Assembly: GCF_000422865.1 (NCBI RefSeq)
Contig: NZ_KE383936.1
Span: 1-64,000, forward strand
DNA length: 64,000 nt
Origin: Oceanospirillum maris DSM 6286
Lineage (GTDB): Bacteria > Pseudomonadota > Gammaproteobacteria > Pseudomonadales > Halomonadaceae
Reading direction: 5' to 3'
Under the pieces are notes generated by a model. It had not been told where the DNA came from. It ran no database searches and saw nothing but the letters and a program-made list of their open reading frames with translations. The position numbers and the translations under genes were made by a program. This document shows positions 44,869-53,765 of this stretch, piece by piece; the stretch's first letter is position 1; each line of letters begins with the position of its first letter.

Positions 44869-45840
44869 TTATCCGTTCTCTACAGTATTTAGGCTGCGTT
44901 CTAGTTGATCTTGGTACTTTTTATTTGCTTTATTAAAGCCATCACAGGCTTTTTGATAGTCATTTTCGCAAGCTGTTTTGTACCATTTAAGAGAGGCTGC
45001 TAAATTGGGGTTCCGGCGAGGGTAATCCATATATAATACGGCCAGATTATACTGTGCTACGGCGATACCGGCATCTGCTGCTTTTTGTAGCCAGAAGGAT
45101 GCTTGACCGAGATCTTCTTCTGTACCTAAGCCATAATAATAGAGATAAGCCAGTGCTAAAGAGGCTTCTGGATGATTTTGGTTGGCCGCTAAAGTATGCC
45201 AGTACAGCGCTTGTGAATAATTTTGATGTGCGCCAGCGCCATCTTCCGCAAGTAGACCTAGTTGGTATTGAGCATTGGCATAACCCTTTTCAGCGGCCTT
45301 TCTTAGCCAAGCATCTGCATTTTTGAAGCAAGTCTCTGTTCTTTTAAGACAATTTCCTGTCCCTAGCCCTTTCTTGTACATTAGGCCAAGTTGGTACTCT
45401 GCTTCCGTTAAACCCTGGTTTGCCGAAAGCTTAATCCATTTAATTGCACGGGTATGATGGCGGGGAAGGTTATCCTGGGCGATGTAATACATTCCCAGTA
45501 AATATTGGCCCTCCGCTAAACCTTGATTCGCTGCTTTTTGATACCACACATAAGCTTGCTCTGAATCATAATTACCACCACGCCCATCTTCATAAAGGCG
45601 TGCAGCCATGAGCTGTGCTCTGGCATCACCTTGTTTTGCCGCTTTAAGGAAGCTATTAAGGGCATAGGTGTAGCGTTCCTGTTGATAAAAGCGCATACCT
45701 TTATCAAAGGATGCGTGGGCCTTAAAAGCGGCACCTGAAAGCCCAAGAAACAGCATGATGTAGAGGGGAGCCCAATGAGAGAGCCATAGGGAATGATACC
45801 CTGTAAAACGTGTAAATAGTGGGCGGTGCAAGCGGGACAT
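44869..45840 (-). CDS. Exported Sel1-repeat (SLR) protein
   Basis: 323 residues. A hydrophobic segment (about 28-43) ending in A-H-A-S looks like a signal peptide after a long basic N-region; an internal ATG at about residue 29 could also start it. Residues about 45-300 are six or more Sel1-like repeats with A-x-x-x-L-G-x-x-Y-x-x-G-x-G patterns, a protein-binding solenoid of the HcpC type. Its operon position ahead of a GGDEF gene suggests a periplasmic adaptor that passes signals to the cyclase sensor. Inference from position only. Confidence 0.82.
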   Translation of the reverse strand: MSRLHRPLFTRFTGYHSLWLSHWAPLYIMLFLGLSGAAFKAHASFDKGMRFYQQERYTYALNSFLKAAKQGDARAQLMAARLYEDGRGGNYDSEQAYVWYQKAANQGLAEGQYLLGMYYIAQDNLPRHHTRAIKWIKLSANQGLTEAEYQLGLMYKKGLGTGNCLKRTETCFKNADAWLRKAAEKGYANAQYQLGLLAEDGAGAHQNYSQALYWHTLAANQNHPEASLALAYLYYYGLGTEEDLGQASFWLQKAADAGIAVAQYNLAVLYMDYPRRNPNLAASLKWYKTACENDYQKACDGFNKANKKYQDQLERSLNTVENG

Positions 45841-45974
45841 GAAAAGCCTCAGAAAGTATGGGTTGAGTCACAGTCTATTGTAATCTCATGTCGTCGCTTA
45901 GGGTATTAGTGATAACCCTGCTTTTTTTATAGATTTGGTCAGATTTCAGCCGTTATCTACCAACAGATCTGCCA

Positions 45975-46451
45975 TTAGCTATCCAAGAGATGAGATTCAA
46001 TATCCTTCACACTCTCCATGACTGCATAAGTGCTTGTTTGTAGTACATAGGGCAGGGTTGAGATCTGCTCTCCCAGCACTTTACGGTAATCTTCCATCCC
46101 CGTTGTACGTACCTTTAATAGATAGTCAAAACCGGCGGCAATCATATGGCACTGTTCAACTTCAGGTATCTGTCTGACGGCATCATTAAACGCATCTAAC
46201 GCTTTGGTTTTGGTATCGCTCAGCTTGACCTGCACAAAAGCCACATGGTTTACCCCTAGTCTCGTCTGATTGACCAAAGCAACGTAGCCTAAGATATAGC
46301 CTTGTTCTTCCAGTTTCTTCATTCGTAACTGGCAGGGTGTTTTAGACAGACCTACTCTTGAAGCAAGCTCTGTAACCGTAAGGCGGGCATTCTTTTGCAG
46401 TTCACGCAAAATTCCATGGTCGATACGGTCAAGATCATCATTTCGTTTCAT
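45975..46451 (-). CDS. putR: Lrp/AsnC-family regulator of proline use (PutR-like)
   Basis: 158 residues with N-terminal helix-turn-helix (T-V-T-E-L-A-S-R-V-G-L-S-K-T-P-C, about 25-40) and RAM effector domain (about 70-150). ATG at 46451. It is divergent from putA with a 22-bp palindrome between them. In several proteobacteria PutR activates putA in response to proline. PutA here lacks its own DNA-binding domain, which supports this assignment. Confidence 0.82.
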   Translation of the reverse strand: MKRNDDLDRIDHGILRELQKNARLTVTELASRVGLSKTPCQLRMKKLEEQGYILGYVALVNQTRLGVNHVAFVQVKLSDTKTKALDAFNDAVRQIPEVEQCHMIAAGFDYLLKVRTTGMEDYRKVLGEQISTLPYVLQTSTYAVMESVKDIESHLLDS

Positions 46452-46500
46452 ATAAGTGCACTCACAGGGTTGCTAAAAATGATGGTTAAAATGATAGCGA

Positions 46501-46522
46501 TTGGCATCAATTGATGCCAATA
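46501..46522. promoter_or_regulatory. Perfect 22-bp palindrome between putR and putA
   Basis: Arms ATTGGCATCAA and TTGATGCCAAT with no spacer, 50 bases from the putR start and about 205 from the putA start. Its length and symmetry suit an operator for the Lrp-type regulator; binding is inferred from position. Confidence 0.7.
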
Positions 46523-46727
46523 ACTTGGATAAGTTGGTACGTGATATAGGGTTATTTTATTTTATAGGCTTTATCGCTATAAAATCAGCTTATTTTTAAT
46601 AATAAGCCTGATATACAGGGGGTAAAATAAATAATAGTTTCAAAACTATAAAAAAAATAGTGAAAAAGGCTATTCGGCTAAAGCTAGAATGATTCCCCAA
46701 GTTTCCATAATAACGAAAGGTGTCGAT

Positions 46728-49700
46728 ATGACTCAGGCAATGAACACTACAACAAATGCCGCAGTACACACGACGACTGCTATCCGTGAGGCGATTCGTG
46801 ATCGCTATTTGGCAGACGAAACGCGTTCGGTTCATGCATTGGTTGAGATGGCAGCTCTGTCTGTTGAAACACGACAGCAGATTTCTGATGAAGCGGCAAA
46901 GTTAATTACCCGCGTTCGTACCTCTGCCAAACCTTCTATGATGGAAAACTTTCTAGCAGAATACGGCTTAACAACCAAAGAGGGTGTTGCGCTGATGTGT
47001 CTGGCTGAAGCGTTATTGCGTGTGCCGGATGCAGAAACGATCGACGAATTGATTGAAGATAAAATTGTGCCAGGAAAATGGCAGGAACACCTAGGTCGTT
47101 CAGAATCCGCTTTAATTAACACCTCGACTTGGGGGTTGATGGTTACTGGAAAACTGATTGCTCCGACGGATGAAAAAGGCTTATCAAGCACATTGCGCGC
47201 TATGGTTAAGCGTATGGGTGAGCCTGTGGTACGCACGGCGGTTAAGCAGTCGATGAAAGAGCTGGGTCGCCAGTTCGTTTTAGGTCGTACCATTGAAGAA
47301 GCCACTAAAAATGGCAAAAAACAGCAAGCCCGAGGTTATACCTATTCTTACGATATGCTGGGTGAAGCGGCTCGTACGGATGCTGATGCGCTGCGTTACC
47401 ATCGCGCCTATTCTGATGCCATCACTAAGATTTCATCCGCTTGTACACATGATGATATTCGGAAAAATCCAGGTATTTCGGTAAAACTATCAGCACTGCA
47501 TCCTCGCTATGAATTCGCTAAGCGCGAAAGTGTTATGGATGTGCTTGTCGAGCGTACGTTCCAGCTGGCGCTGATGGCAAAAAATGCCAATATGGGTTTC
47601 AACATTGATGCGGAAGAAGCGGATCGTTTGGATCTGTCCTTAGATGTTATTGAAGCCGTGCTAGCGCACCCTGAACTGGCAGGTTGGGATGGTTTTGGTA
47701 TTGTTGTTCAAGCCTTTGGCCCACGGGCACCTTTTGTTCTGGACTGGCTGTATGCGACAGCTGAAAAACTCGATCGTAAGATCATGGTTCGATTGGTTAA
47801 AGGTGCCTATTGGGATGCTGAGATCAAACGAGCCCAAGTGATGGGGCTTGATGGTTTCCCTGTCTACACCCGTAAAGTGAACACCGATGTTTCTTATGTG
47901 GCCTGTGCGACCAAGCTGCTAAAAATGACGGATCGTATCTATCCTCAGTTTGCGACCCATAATGCGCACTCTGTCGCAGCGATTATGAATCTGGCCGATG
48001 ATCTGGGTAAGTTTGAATTTCAGCGCCTGCACGGCATGGGTGAGTCTCTGCATGATGTTGTTGTGCAGGAAAACAAAGTACGTTGCCGTATCTATGCTCC
48101 TGTTGGTGCTCACCAGGACTTATTGGCTTACTTGGTGCGTCGCTTGCTGGAAAATGGTGCGAACAGTTCCTTTGTTAACCAGATTGTGGACACCTCTATT
48201 GCGCCGGAACAGATCGCCCGTGACCCCTTTGATGCAGTAAAGGCATTGGAAAGCATTCCTAATCCTGTAATCACTCGCTCTGCGGAGCTATTTGCGGATA
48301 AAGATAAAGGTGAGGCCCGCCGCAATTCGATCGGCTGGGATATTACCGATGCCCGCACCGTTGAAAAGCTGAATGCAGAACGTGGCGAATACCTGAATCA
48401 TCAGTGGCAAGCAGGCCCTATGATTGCCGGTGACGTGGAAGGCTCAAACCGTAAAGCGGTACTTAACCCGGCAAATCATCAGGATACGGTAGGCGAAGTG
48501 CTTGAAGCCTCTGTAAACGATATCGAAACCGCTATTGTTGCTGCACAATCTGGTCAAAAGATTTGGGCAGCACTACCGGTTACGGATCGTGCCGCTCGCA
48601 TCCGCAAGTTTGCTGATTTAATGGAGACCAATGCGCCGGAGCTGTTCGCACTGGCAACCCGTGAAGCCGGTAAGTCTCTGCTGGATGGCATCGCTGAGAT
48701 CCGTGAAGCGGTGGATTTTGCCCTTTACTACCCAGATGAAGCAGAACTGCATAACGAAGACGGCACCGCCCGTGGTTTGATTACCTGTATTTCTCCGTGG
48801 AATTTCCCTCTGGCGATCTTTGCTGGTCAGATCTGTGCCGCACTGGCAGCCGGTAATGCTGTGCTGGCTAAGCCTGCGGAGCAAACCGTACTGATGGCCA
48901 GTCGTGCGGTTGAATTGATGCACGAAGCGGGTATTCCAAAAGATGTAATTCAACTATTGCCAGGTGCCGGTGCCGTTGTGGGGGCGGCCTTGACCTCTGA
49001 TGCCCGCATTAACGGTGTCTGTTTCACAGGCTCTACACCAACCGCACAACATATTAATCGCTCTATGGCGGCGAATATGTCGGCTGATGCGCCCTTGATC
49101 GCAGAAACCGGCGGCATGAATGCTATGATCGTTGATTCCACGGCGCTGCCTGAGCAGGTTATTCGTGACGTACTGGCATCCTCTTTCCAAAGTGCCGGTC
49201 AGCGCTGTTCGGCGTTGCGTGTACTGTATGTACAGAAAGATATCGCCGATCACCTGTTAGAAATGCTTTATGGCGCAATGGAAGAATTAACCCTTGGTAA
49301 TCCTTGGCTGTTGAGTACTGATGTTGGGCCGGTGATCGATAAGCTGGCACAAGATAAAATCATAGCGCACATCAACATCTTTAAAGAGAAAGGTCGTTGC
49401 TTAAAAACCTTTGAAGTGCCAAATGACTTAGGTGATCAAGGTACCTTTGTGCCACCAACGGTGATTAAGCTCGATAGTATTAAAGAGATGGAAGAAGAGA
49501 TCTTTGGCCCGGTGCTACACGTCTGCACGTATGATGCGAGCGAGCTGGACCAAGTGATCGCTGACATTAATGGTCGCGGTTACGGCCTAACATTTGGCTT
49601 ACACTCACGCATGGATTCTCGCATTGATTACGTGACCGAGCGCATTCATGTGGGGAACGCCTATGTTAACCGCAACCAAATTGGTGCCATTGTTGGTTCA

Positions 49701-50456
49701 CAGCCCTTTGGTGGTGAAGGCTTATCGGGTACTGGCCCAAAAGCTGGGGGCCCACTTTATGTCCGCCGCTTTATGCGGATTGCCGATCAAAATGGTAATG
49801 ATGCATCACAGGGTGATCAAGTAACAGAAAAACAGGGTGATCCGGTAACAGATAGCCAAGGAATAGATCGCAAGGTAACAGAAGGCTCATTGCAAGAAGC
49901 CATTAATCTGGCGTTAAAAATGGCGGTTCGTTCGGCTGAAATCTCCACTAACTTAGTTGAACAGCAGCTAGGTGTTCTTGCGAGCCATGTTAAATCCCCT
50001 CTATTAGTAACCCGCGAAATGCCAGGGCCAACCGGTGAGTTGAACCGATTAAGCTTCCATGCCCGTGGTTTAGTGTTATGCACAGGCCCAGATCTGGAAA
50101 GTGCGACCCAGCAAGCGGCAGTTGCCTTGGCTCAGGGAAACCGTGTGGTTGCGGTTGCCTCAGGTATTAAAGCGCTGGCAGAGCAACTGGCACAGGCGGG
50201 TTTACCGATAGTCGGCCTAGACGGTGCAGTTGAAGCCACAGCCTTGGCTCATTTGACGGGGATTGATGGTATCGCGAGCAACGCAACCTCTGGGGTGCTT
50301 TCAGCCTATCGTACTGTTTTAGCGGCTCGAGATGGTGTTTTGCTGCCATTGTTAACGGAATCACATCTGCCAGAACGCTTTGTTCACGAGCGCCATCTCT
50401 GTGTGGATACAACCGCTGCCGGTGGTAACGCTAGCTTGATCGCCTCGACGAACTAG
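46728..50456 (+). CDS. putA: Bifunctional proline dehydrogenase / P5C dehydrogenase
   Basis: 1242-residue enzyme that oxidises proline to glutamate in two steps, using FAD in a beta/alpha barrel (about residues 85-480) and NAD+ in an aldehyde dehydrogenase domain (about 540-1010). The catalytic cysteine is Cys827 in S-A-G-Q-R-C-S-A. A further C-terminal ALDH-fold-like domain (about 1065-1240) makes it a long (type B) PutA. There is no N-terminal ribbon-helix-helix, so it is not its own repressor. Start ATG 46728 after AAAGGTG; an ATG at 46689 is less likely. A linker near residues 1022-1050 carries a repeated Q-G-D-x-V-T motif. Confidence 0.95.
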   Translation: MTQAMNTTTNAAVHTTTAIREAIRDRYLADETRSVHALVEMAALSVETRQQISDEAAKLITRVRTSAKPSMMENFLAEYGLTTKEGVALMCLAEALLRVPDAETIDELIEDKIVPGKWQEHLGRSESALINTSTWGLMVTGKLIAPTDEKGLSSTLRAMVKRMGEPVVRTAVKQSMKELGRQFVLGRTIEEATKNGKKQQARGYTYSYDMLGEAARTDADALRYHRAYSDAITKISSACTHDDIRKNPGISVKLSALHPRYEFAKRESVMDVLVERTFQLALMAKNANMGFNIDAEEADRLDLSLDVIEAVLAHPELAGWDGFGIVVQAFGPRAPFVLDWLYATAEKLDRKIMVRLVKGAYWDAEIKRAQVMGLDGFPVYTRKVNTDVSYVACATKLLKMTDRIYPQFATHNAHSVAAIMNLADDLGKFEFQRLHGMGESLHDVVVQENKVRCRIYAPVGAHQDLLAYLVRRLLENGANSSFVNQIVDTSIAPEQIARDPFDAVKALESIPNPVITRSAELFADKDKGEARRNSIGWDITDARTVEKLNAERGEYLNHQWQAGPMIAGDVEGSNRKAVLNPANHQDTVGEVLEASVNDIETAIVAAQSGQKIWAALPVTDRAARIRKFADLMETNAPELFALATREAGKSLLDGIAEIREAVDFALYYPDEAELHNEDGTARGLITCISPWNFPLAIFAGQICAALAAGNAVLAKPAEQTVLMASRAVELMHEAGIPKDVIQLLPGAGAVVGAALTSDARINGVCFTGSTPTAQHINRSMAANMSADAPLIAETGGMNAMIVDSTALPEQVIRDVLASSFQSAGQRCSALRVLYVQKDIADHLLEMLYGAMEELTLGNPWLLSTDVGPVIDKLAQDKIIAHINIFKEKGRCLKTFEVPNDLGDQGTFVPPTVIKLDSIKEMEEEIFGPVLHVCTYDASELDQVIADINGRGYGLTFGLHSRMDSRIDYVTERIHVGNAYVNRNQIGAIVGSQPFGGEGLSGTGPKAGGPLYVRRFMRIADQNGNDASQGDQVTEKQGDPVTDSQGIDRKVTEGSLQEAINLALKMAVRSAEISTNLVEQQLGVLASHVKSPLLVTREMPGPTGELNRLSFHARGLVLCTGPDLESATQQAAVALAQGNRVVAVASGIKALAEQLAQAGLPIVGLDGAVEATALAHLTGIDGIASNATSGVLSAYRTVLAARDGVLLPLLTESHLPERFVHERHLCVDTTAAGGNASLIASTN

Positions 50457-50492
50457 CTCCTAGCGAGAAGAAAAAAGCGTTGAGTAGAAACA

Positions 50493-50533
50493 AATAAGCC
50501 CTGGATGTTTTTTATCCGGGGCTTATTTTTTTT
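50493..50533 (+). terminator. Rho-independent terminator of putA
   Basis: AATAAGCCCTGGAT pairs with ATCCGGGGCTTATT (one G-U/mismatch) across a T-rich loop, followed by eight T. Confidence 0.92.
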
Positions 50534-50593
50534 GCGGCAATTAGGTGCCGATTACTAATATTTTGATGCTTATGCTGAACCTCTAGGTTCTGC

Positions 50594-50821
50594 TTAGGCT
50601 ACATGCTCAATACCTAGCAGTTGCCCCAGTTTATTAACACTACTGGAGATACTTTGGCTTTTTTTTCTGAACTCTTGCTGCAGCTGCAACATGGCCATTT
50701 CAAGCTTAAGGGATTGCTCTAACTCGTTGTTCAGACAGGTCTTTATTTTTTTCTTTGTAGGCTGTCCTTTTGGCACAGAGCTGAGAGTCGTCCATCCTGT
50801 ATTTAATCGCGTATTGTTCAT
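50594..50821 (-). CDS. Small hypothetical coiled-coil protein
   Basis: 75 residues, charged, no membrane segment: a basic N-part (K-K-K-I-K) then a helix rich in L, E and Q (about 30-65). ATG at 50821 closely follows AGGGTAATGGA. No family recognised. It lies on the opposite strand between putA and oxyR. Coding status is plausible but not certain. Confidence 0.4.
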   Translation of the reverse strand: MNNTRLNTGWTTLSSVPKGQPTKKKIKTCLNNELEQSLKLEMAMLQLQQEFRKKSQSISSSVNKLGQLLGIEHVA

Positions 50822-51044
50822 TCCATTACCCTATCGATTAGTTGGCAGCGCTGATGAGATCGTCACTGACCTTTATGAGCGTTGGCTTGTGTCATTAAAA
50901 CATAAGCATATTACATACCAATTACCCTTTTATTTTGTAATGTTATACCGGTTGGTATCTACGTTGGCTCTTGCAGGTGAAATATCTTGCGGCTTACCAT
51001 AGATAAAATCTTATAAAAAACCGGCATCCAAAAAGGAAGCAGCT

Positions 51045-51941
51045 ATGGTAAAGCTACGTGATTTAGAATATCTGGATGCGATTGATCGCTTTAAACACTT
51101 TGGTAAAGCGGCAGAGGCTTGTTTTGTCAGTCAGCCGACGTTAAGTGGGCAAATCATGAAGCTAGAAGAGCAGCTTAATTTACAGCTTGTCGAACGACAT
51201 CGCAGAAATGTTATGTTGACGCCAGCCGGTGAACAGTTAGTAAAAGAAGCGCGTAATGTTTTAAAGGCGGCTCAGGTCTTTGAAGAGACCGCTCGAACAT
51301 TATTAGATCCTTTAGCCGGTGATCTGCATATGGGGATGATCCCGACGCTGGCGCCATACCTTTTACCTCATATTATGGAGCCACTAAATAAACGCTTACC
51401 CAACGTGAATTTTTATCTGCACGAGAAGCAAACCAAAGTGCTGATGAAGGAGTTAAATGAAGGCAAACTGGATTTACTGATACTGCCTTGGCTGGATGAT
51501 ATGCAGGGTGTTGAGCGTTATGACCTATTTGATGAACCTCTGGATCTTGCTGTGTCGCCGGAGCATCCATTGGCGGATAAAAACAGCGTTACCTTTGATG
51601 ATTTAAATAATCAGCAATTACTCACGCTGGAAGATGGCCACTGCCTGAGAGACCAAGCGTTAGGCTATTGCTTTACCGCAGGAGCGAAAGAAGACCATCG
51701 CTTTCAGGCCACCAGCCTGGAAACATTGCGCTATATGGTGGCCAGCGGTATAGGAATGACCATGCTGCCCCGCTTAGCCACCCGTAATTTGGAAGACAGC
51801 CATCGCATCCGCTATATCCCGTTTAGGTCACCCCAGCCAACACGGAAAATATCCCTGTTAATTAGGCCTCATTACTCACGGATGACCTGCGTACGGGAAG
51901 TTGTCGCCAGTGTACGGAAGGTGATGCAAGGGCTGTTCTAA
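51045..51941 (+). CDS. oxyR: Hydrogen-peroxide-sensing regulator OxyR
   Basis: 298-residue LysR-type regulator. An N-terminal winged helix-turn-helix (A-A-E-A-C-F-V-S-Q-P-T-L-S-G-Q, about 22-36) precedes the sensor domain with the redox pair Cys200 and Cys209 in L-E-D-G-H-C-L-R-D-Q-A-L-G-Y-C, equivalent to Cys199 and Cys208 of E. coli OxyR. Start ATG 51045 follows AAAAAGGAAGCAGCT. The likely targets ahpC and ahpF lie about 5 kb downstream with an OxyR-like operator, so this is a local peroxide regulon. Convergent with the first unknown paralogue, 42 bases apart. Confidence 0.93.
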   Translation: MVKLRDLEYLDAIDRFKHFGKAAEACFVSQPTLSGQIMKLEEQLNLQLVERHRRNVMLTPAGEQLVKEARNVLKAAQVFEETARTLLDPLAGDLHMGMIPTLAPYLLPHIMEPLNKRLPNVNFYLHEKQTKVLMKELNEGKLDLLILPWLDDMQGVERYDLFDEPLDLAVSPEHPLADKNSVTFDDLNNQQLLTLEDGHCLRDQALGYCFTAGAKEDHRFQATSLETLRYMVASGIGMTMLPRLATRNLEDSHRIRYIPFRSPQPTRKISLLIRPHYSRMTCVREVVASVRKVMQGLF

Positions 51942-51983
51942 AGGCTGTGCAACAAGGCAGCGCTTCACAAAATTGAACGGTTA

Positions 51984-53549
51984 TTAATGGTTATGCAAAC
52001 GCGTGTCTAGGGCACCTCGGGTCATATCGCCAAAAACATGCAGACGATCAACACTCAGATCGCGCTCTTTGGCGGATAAGAGATTAAGCTGACGTACCAT
52101 ATTCAGTGTATCTTGATTTAATGGTGGGGTTTCATACTCGCCATTTTTGGGTGGCCAGATATCCGAGTCCAGTTTGCGCTGCCCCAGCCAAGCATTGGCG
52201 ACCAGTACCTCCGCTGTTTCTGCCATATCTTTATAGGGATCAGCTCCTTTTTCTTTCTGGAAGTACATGGCATCACTTGTTTTTCCGGCTGGCCGAGAGA
52301 GATCGCCCATTCGGGACATAAATACCAGATCCCGGGCTTCAGCGTTGTTTCTTACCGCATCGATAGCGGCCAAAGCATCGCTGTGTTCTGTCAGATCAAG
52401 CGGTTCGAGGTAATCGCTGCCAAACAAGTGCTCCATGCCCTGCACGGTAATTTCCAGATAGGCGCGCTGGTTACTGCGGTCCAGATTGTTTAGCGTGCTG
52501 GTCATATTCAACAGCTGCTCATCGCTGAACTCATAGTTATCCAGCAGGTCCAGCGTATCTTTAACCATATCTCGTCCAATGGAGTAGCTGTCATTATCCA
52601 GCCAAGCCACGTTGGCTGCTGAGCCGTCATTCAGGTTGCTGTTGTTATCGGCTTTTATTTTTAGGTCAAGCATGTGCCTGGTTTTATCAGCGGTCTCGGC
52701 AATAAATTGCAGCAAACCCTCTTTTGCTTCCGGTGAGAACGCTTTGTTTTTCAGCATTTCGTAGCTGCGTACCCCTAACTCTTCATCCAGAATATAAACC
52801 TGCATTAAGGGGATTTTTTGCGTCTCATCAACACTGTCCAGATTGTTCATCAGGCTTTGATGGTCTTTGGTGTTGTGCAGGGCATTCAGAAATGTGCTCA
52901 GGTTATCTATTGAGCTGTTTTTGTTTTGGGGTAGGCGAAACAGTTCTTTTCGGCTGTAGGTGTCCGGTTTTTCTCTTGCTTGAACCTGTTCTGTGTAGGG
53001 CTGCACCTGCTCAGCATAGGCATGAGCCTGATCGAGTATCTGTTGGCGTAGTGCTGGCTCGCTGTCAGCCAGAGTCTGCATTACATCCCGAATGTGGATA
53101 AGGTTCTGAAGATCATAGCTTTTTGGATAGAGATAACCATAGTGACCCTCCGATTGCATGGCAATCATAATATCGGTGAACTGGGACAGCTCTTCGTCGC
53201 TGAGATTTTCCGCCAATTGGAAAATATCATCCCCTTTCAGTAGGTTCTTGTAATCACTGATATTGCTGATAATGGTGTCCCGTTGTTCCGGTGACATGCG
53301 CTCCAGTAAGGCATCGGCTTTGACTTTCTGTTCGCCATGAAAAAGGTCGTCATAGGTCGCCTTGTCAATAGGCACTAACTTGGCACCATCTTCAATACCG
53401 AGTTCCCGGGCTTGTGCTTTGGTGTTTTCTCGGGCGCTCTGCACTGCCTGACGGACAGATTCAGCAGGTAATGAGGTGTTTTGTGTTCCGGTCGTGGCGG
53501 TGTTTGAGGGGCTCAAAAAACGGCCGAAATAATGGCTGGTATTCAACAT
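51984..53549 (-). CDS. Uncharacterised protein, paralogue A of a tandem pair
   Basis: 521 residues, not recognised. It lacks signal peptide and membrane segments. Residues about 8-50 are rich in S, T, N, Q and A; the rest appears alpha-helical and acidic. It is paralogous to the gene at 53766, with near-identical blocks around 70-185 (G-E-Q-K-V-K-A-D-A-L-L-E-R-M-S-P-E-Q, and D-I-M-I-A-M-Q-S-E-G-H-Y-G-Y) and 225-295 (D-S-V-D-E-T-Q-K-I-P-L-M-Q-V-Y-I-L-D-E-E-L), and diverged stretches between them. Both end with A-K-E-R-D-L-S-(V/I)-D-R-L-H. Start ATG at 53549. Surrounded by oxyR and ahpFC. No catalytic motif recognised; a structural, effector-like or regulatory role is possible. Confidence 0.85.
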   Translation of the reverse strand: MLNTSHYFGRFLSPSNTATTGTQNTSLPAESVRQAVQSARENTKAQARELGIEDGAKLVPIDKATYDDLFHGEQKVKADALLERMSPEQRDTIISNISDYKNLLKGDDIFQLAENLSDEELSQFTDIMIAMQSEGHYGYLYPKSYDLQNLIHIRDVMQTLADSEPALRQQILDQAHAYAEQVQPYTEQVQAREKPDTYSRKELFRLPQNKNSSIDNLSTFLNALHNTKDHQSLMNNLDSVDETQKIPLMQVYILDEELGVRSYEMLKNKAFSPEAKEGLLQFIAETADKTRHMLDLKIKADNNSNLNDGSAANVAWLDNDSYSIGRDMVKDTLDLLDNYEFSDEQLLNMTSTLNNLDRSNQRAYLEITVQGMEHLFGSDYLEPLDLTEHSDALAAIDAVRNNAEARDLVFMSRMGDLSRPAGKTSDAMYFQKEKGADPYKDMAETAEVLVANAWLGQRKLDSDIWPPKNGEYETPPLNQDTLNMVRQLNLLSAKERDLSVDRLHVFGDMTRGALDTRLHNH

Positions 53550-53623
53550 GGTCTAACATCCCTGTGGTTGGTACTAAACATCGAGTACTTTTTAAAAAGC
53601 TAAGTGATCTTTAAAAACTGAGT

Positions 53624-53651
53624 GGCCATTAACAGTGGCTTGTTAATGGCC
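53624..53651. promoter_or_regulatory. Perfect inverted repeat upstream of paralogue A
   Basis: 11-base arms GGCCATTAACA / TGTTAATGGCC with a 6-base spacer, 75 bases before the start codon on the minus strand. It may be an operator or a leader hairpin. A further palindrome, CTTTTTAAAAAG, lies at 53589-53600. Confidence 0.55.
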
Positions 53652-53725
53652 CGCTTAAGCAAGATGATCCTATTACCGTCACCGTTAAAGAAGCCCAGAT
53701 GATCCGGCCTCATTGAAAATATGCT

Positions 53726-53750
53726 AAAGGGCTGCTCAAGCTGCCCTTTT
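53726..53750. terminator. Hairpin between the tandem paralogues
   Basis: AAAGGGC/GCCCTTT with inner GC/GC and loop TCAA, 16 bases after the stop of paralogue B. The longer T-run is on the plus strand, whereas the genes read leftward, so it is at best a weak terminator for paralogue B. Confidence 0.45.
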
Positions 53751-53765
53751 TTATACTTCTTGTTT

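Noticed and set aside
48618-49350. Minus-strand frames opposite putA
   Set aside because: Shadows caused by codon bias in a long conserved gene.
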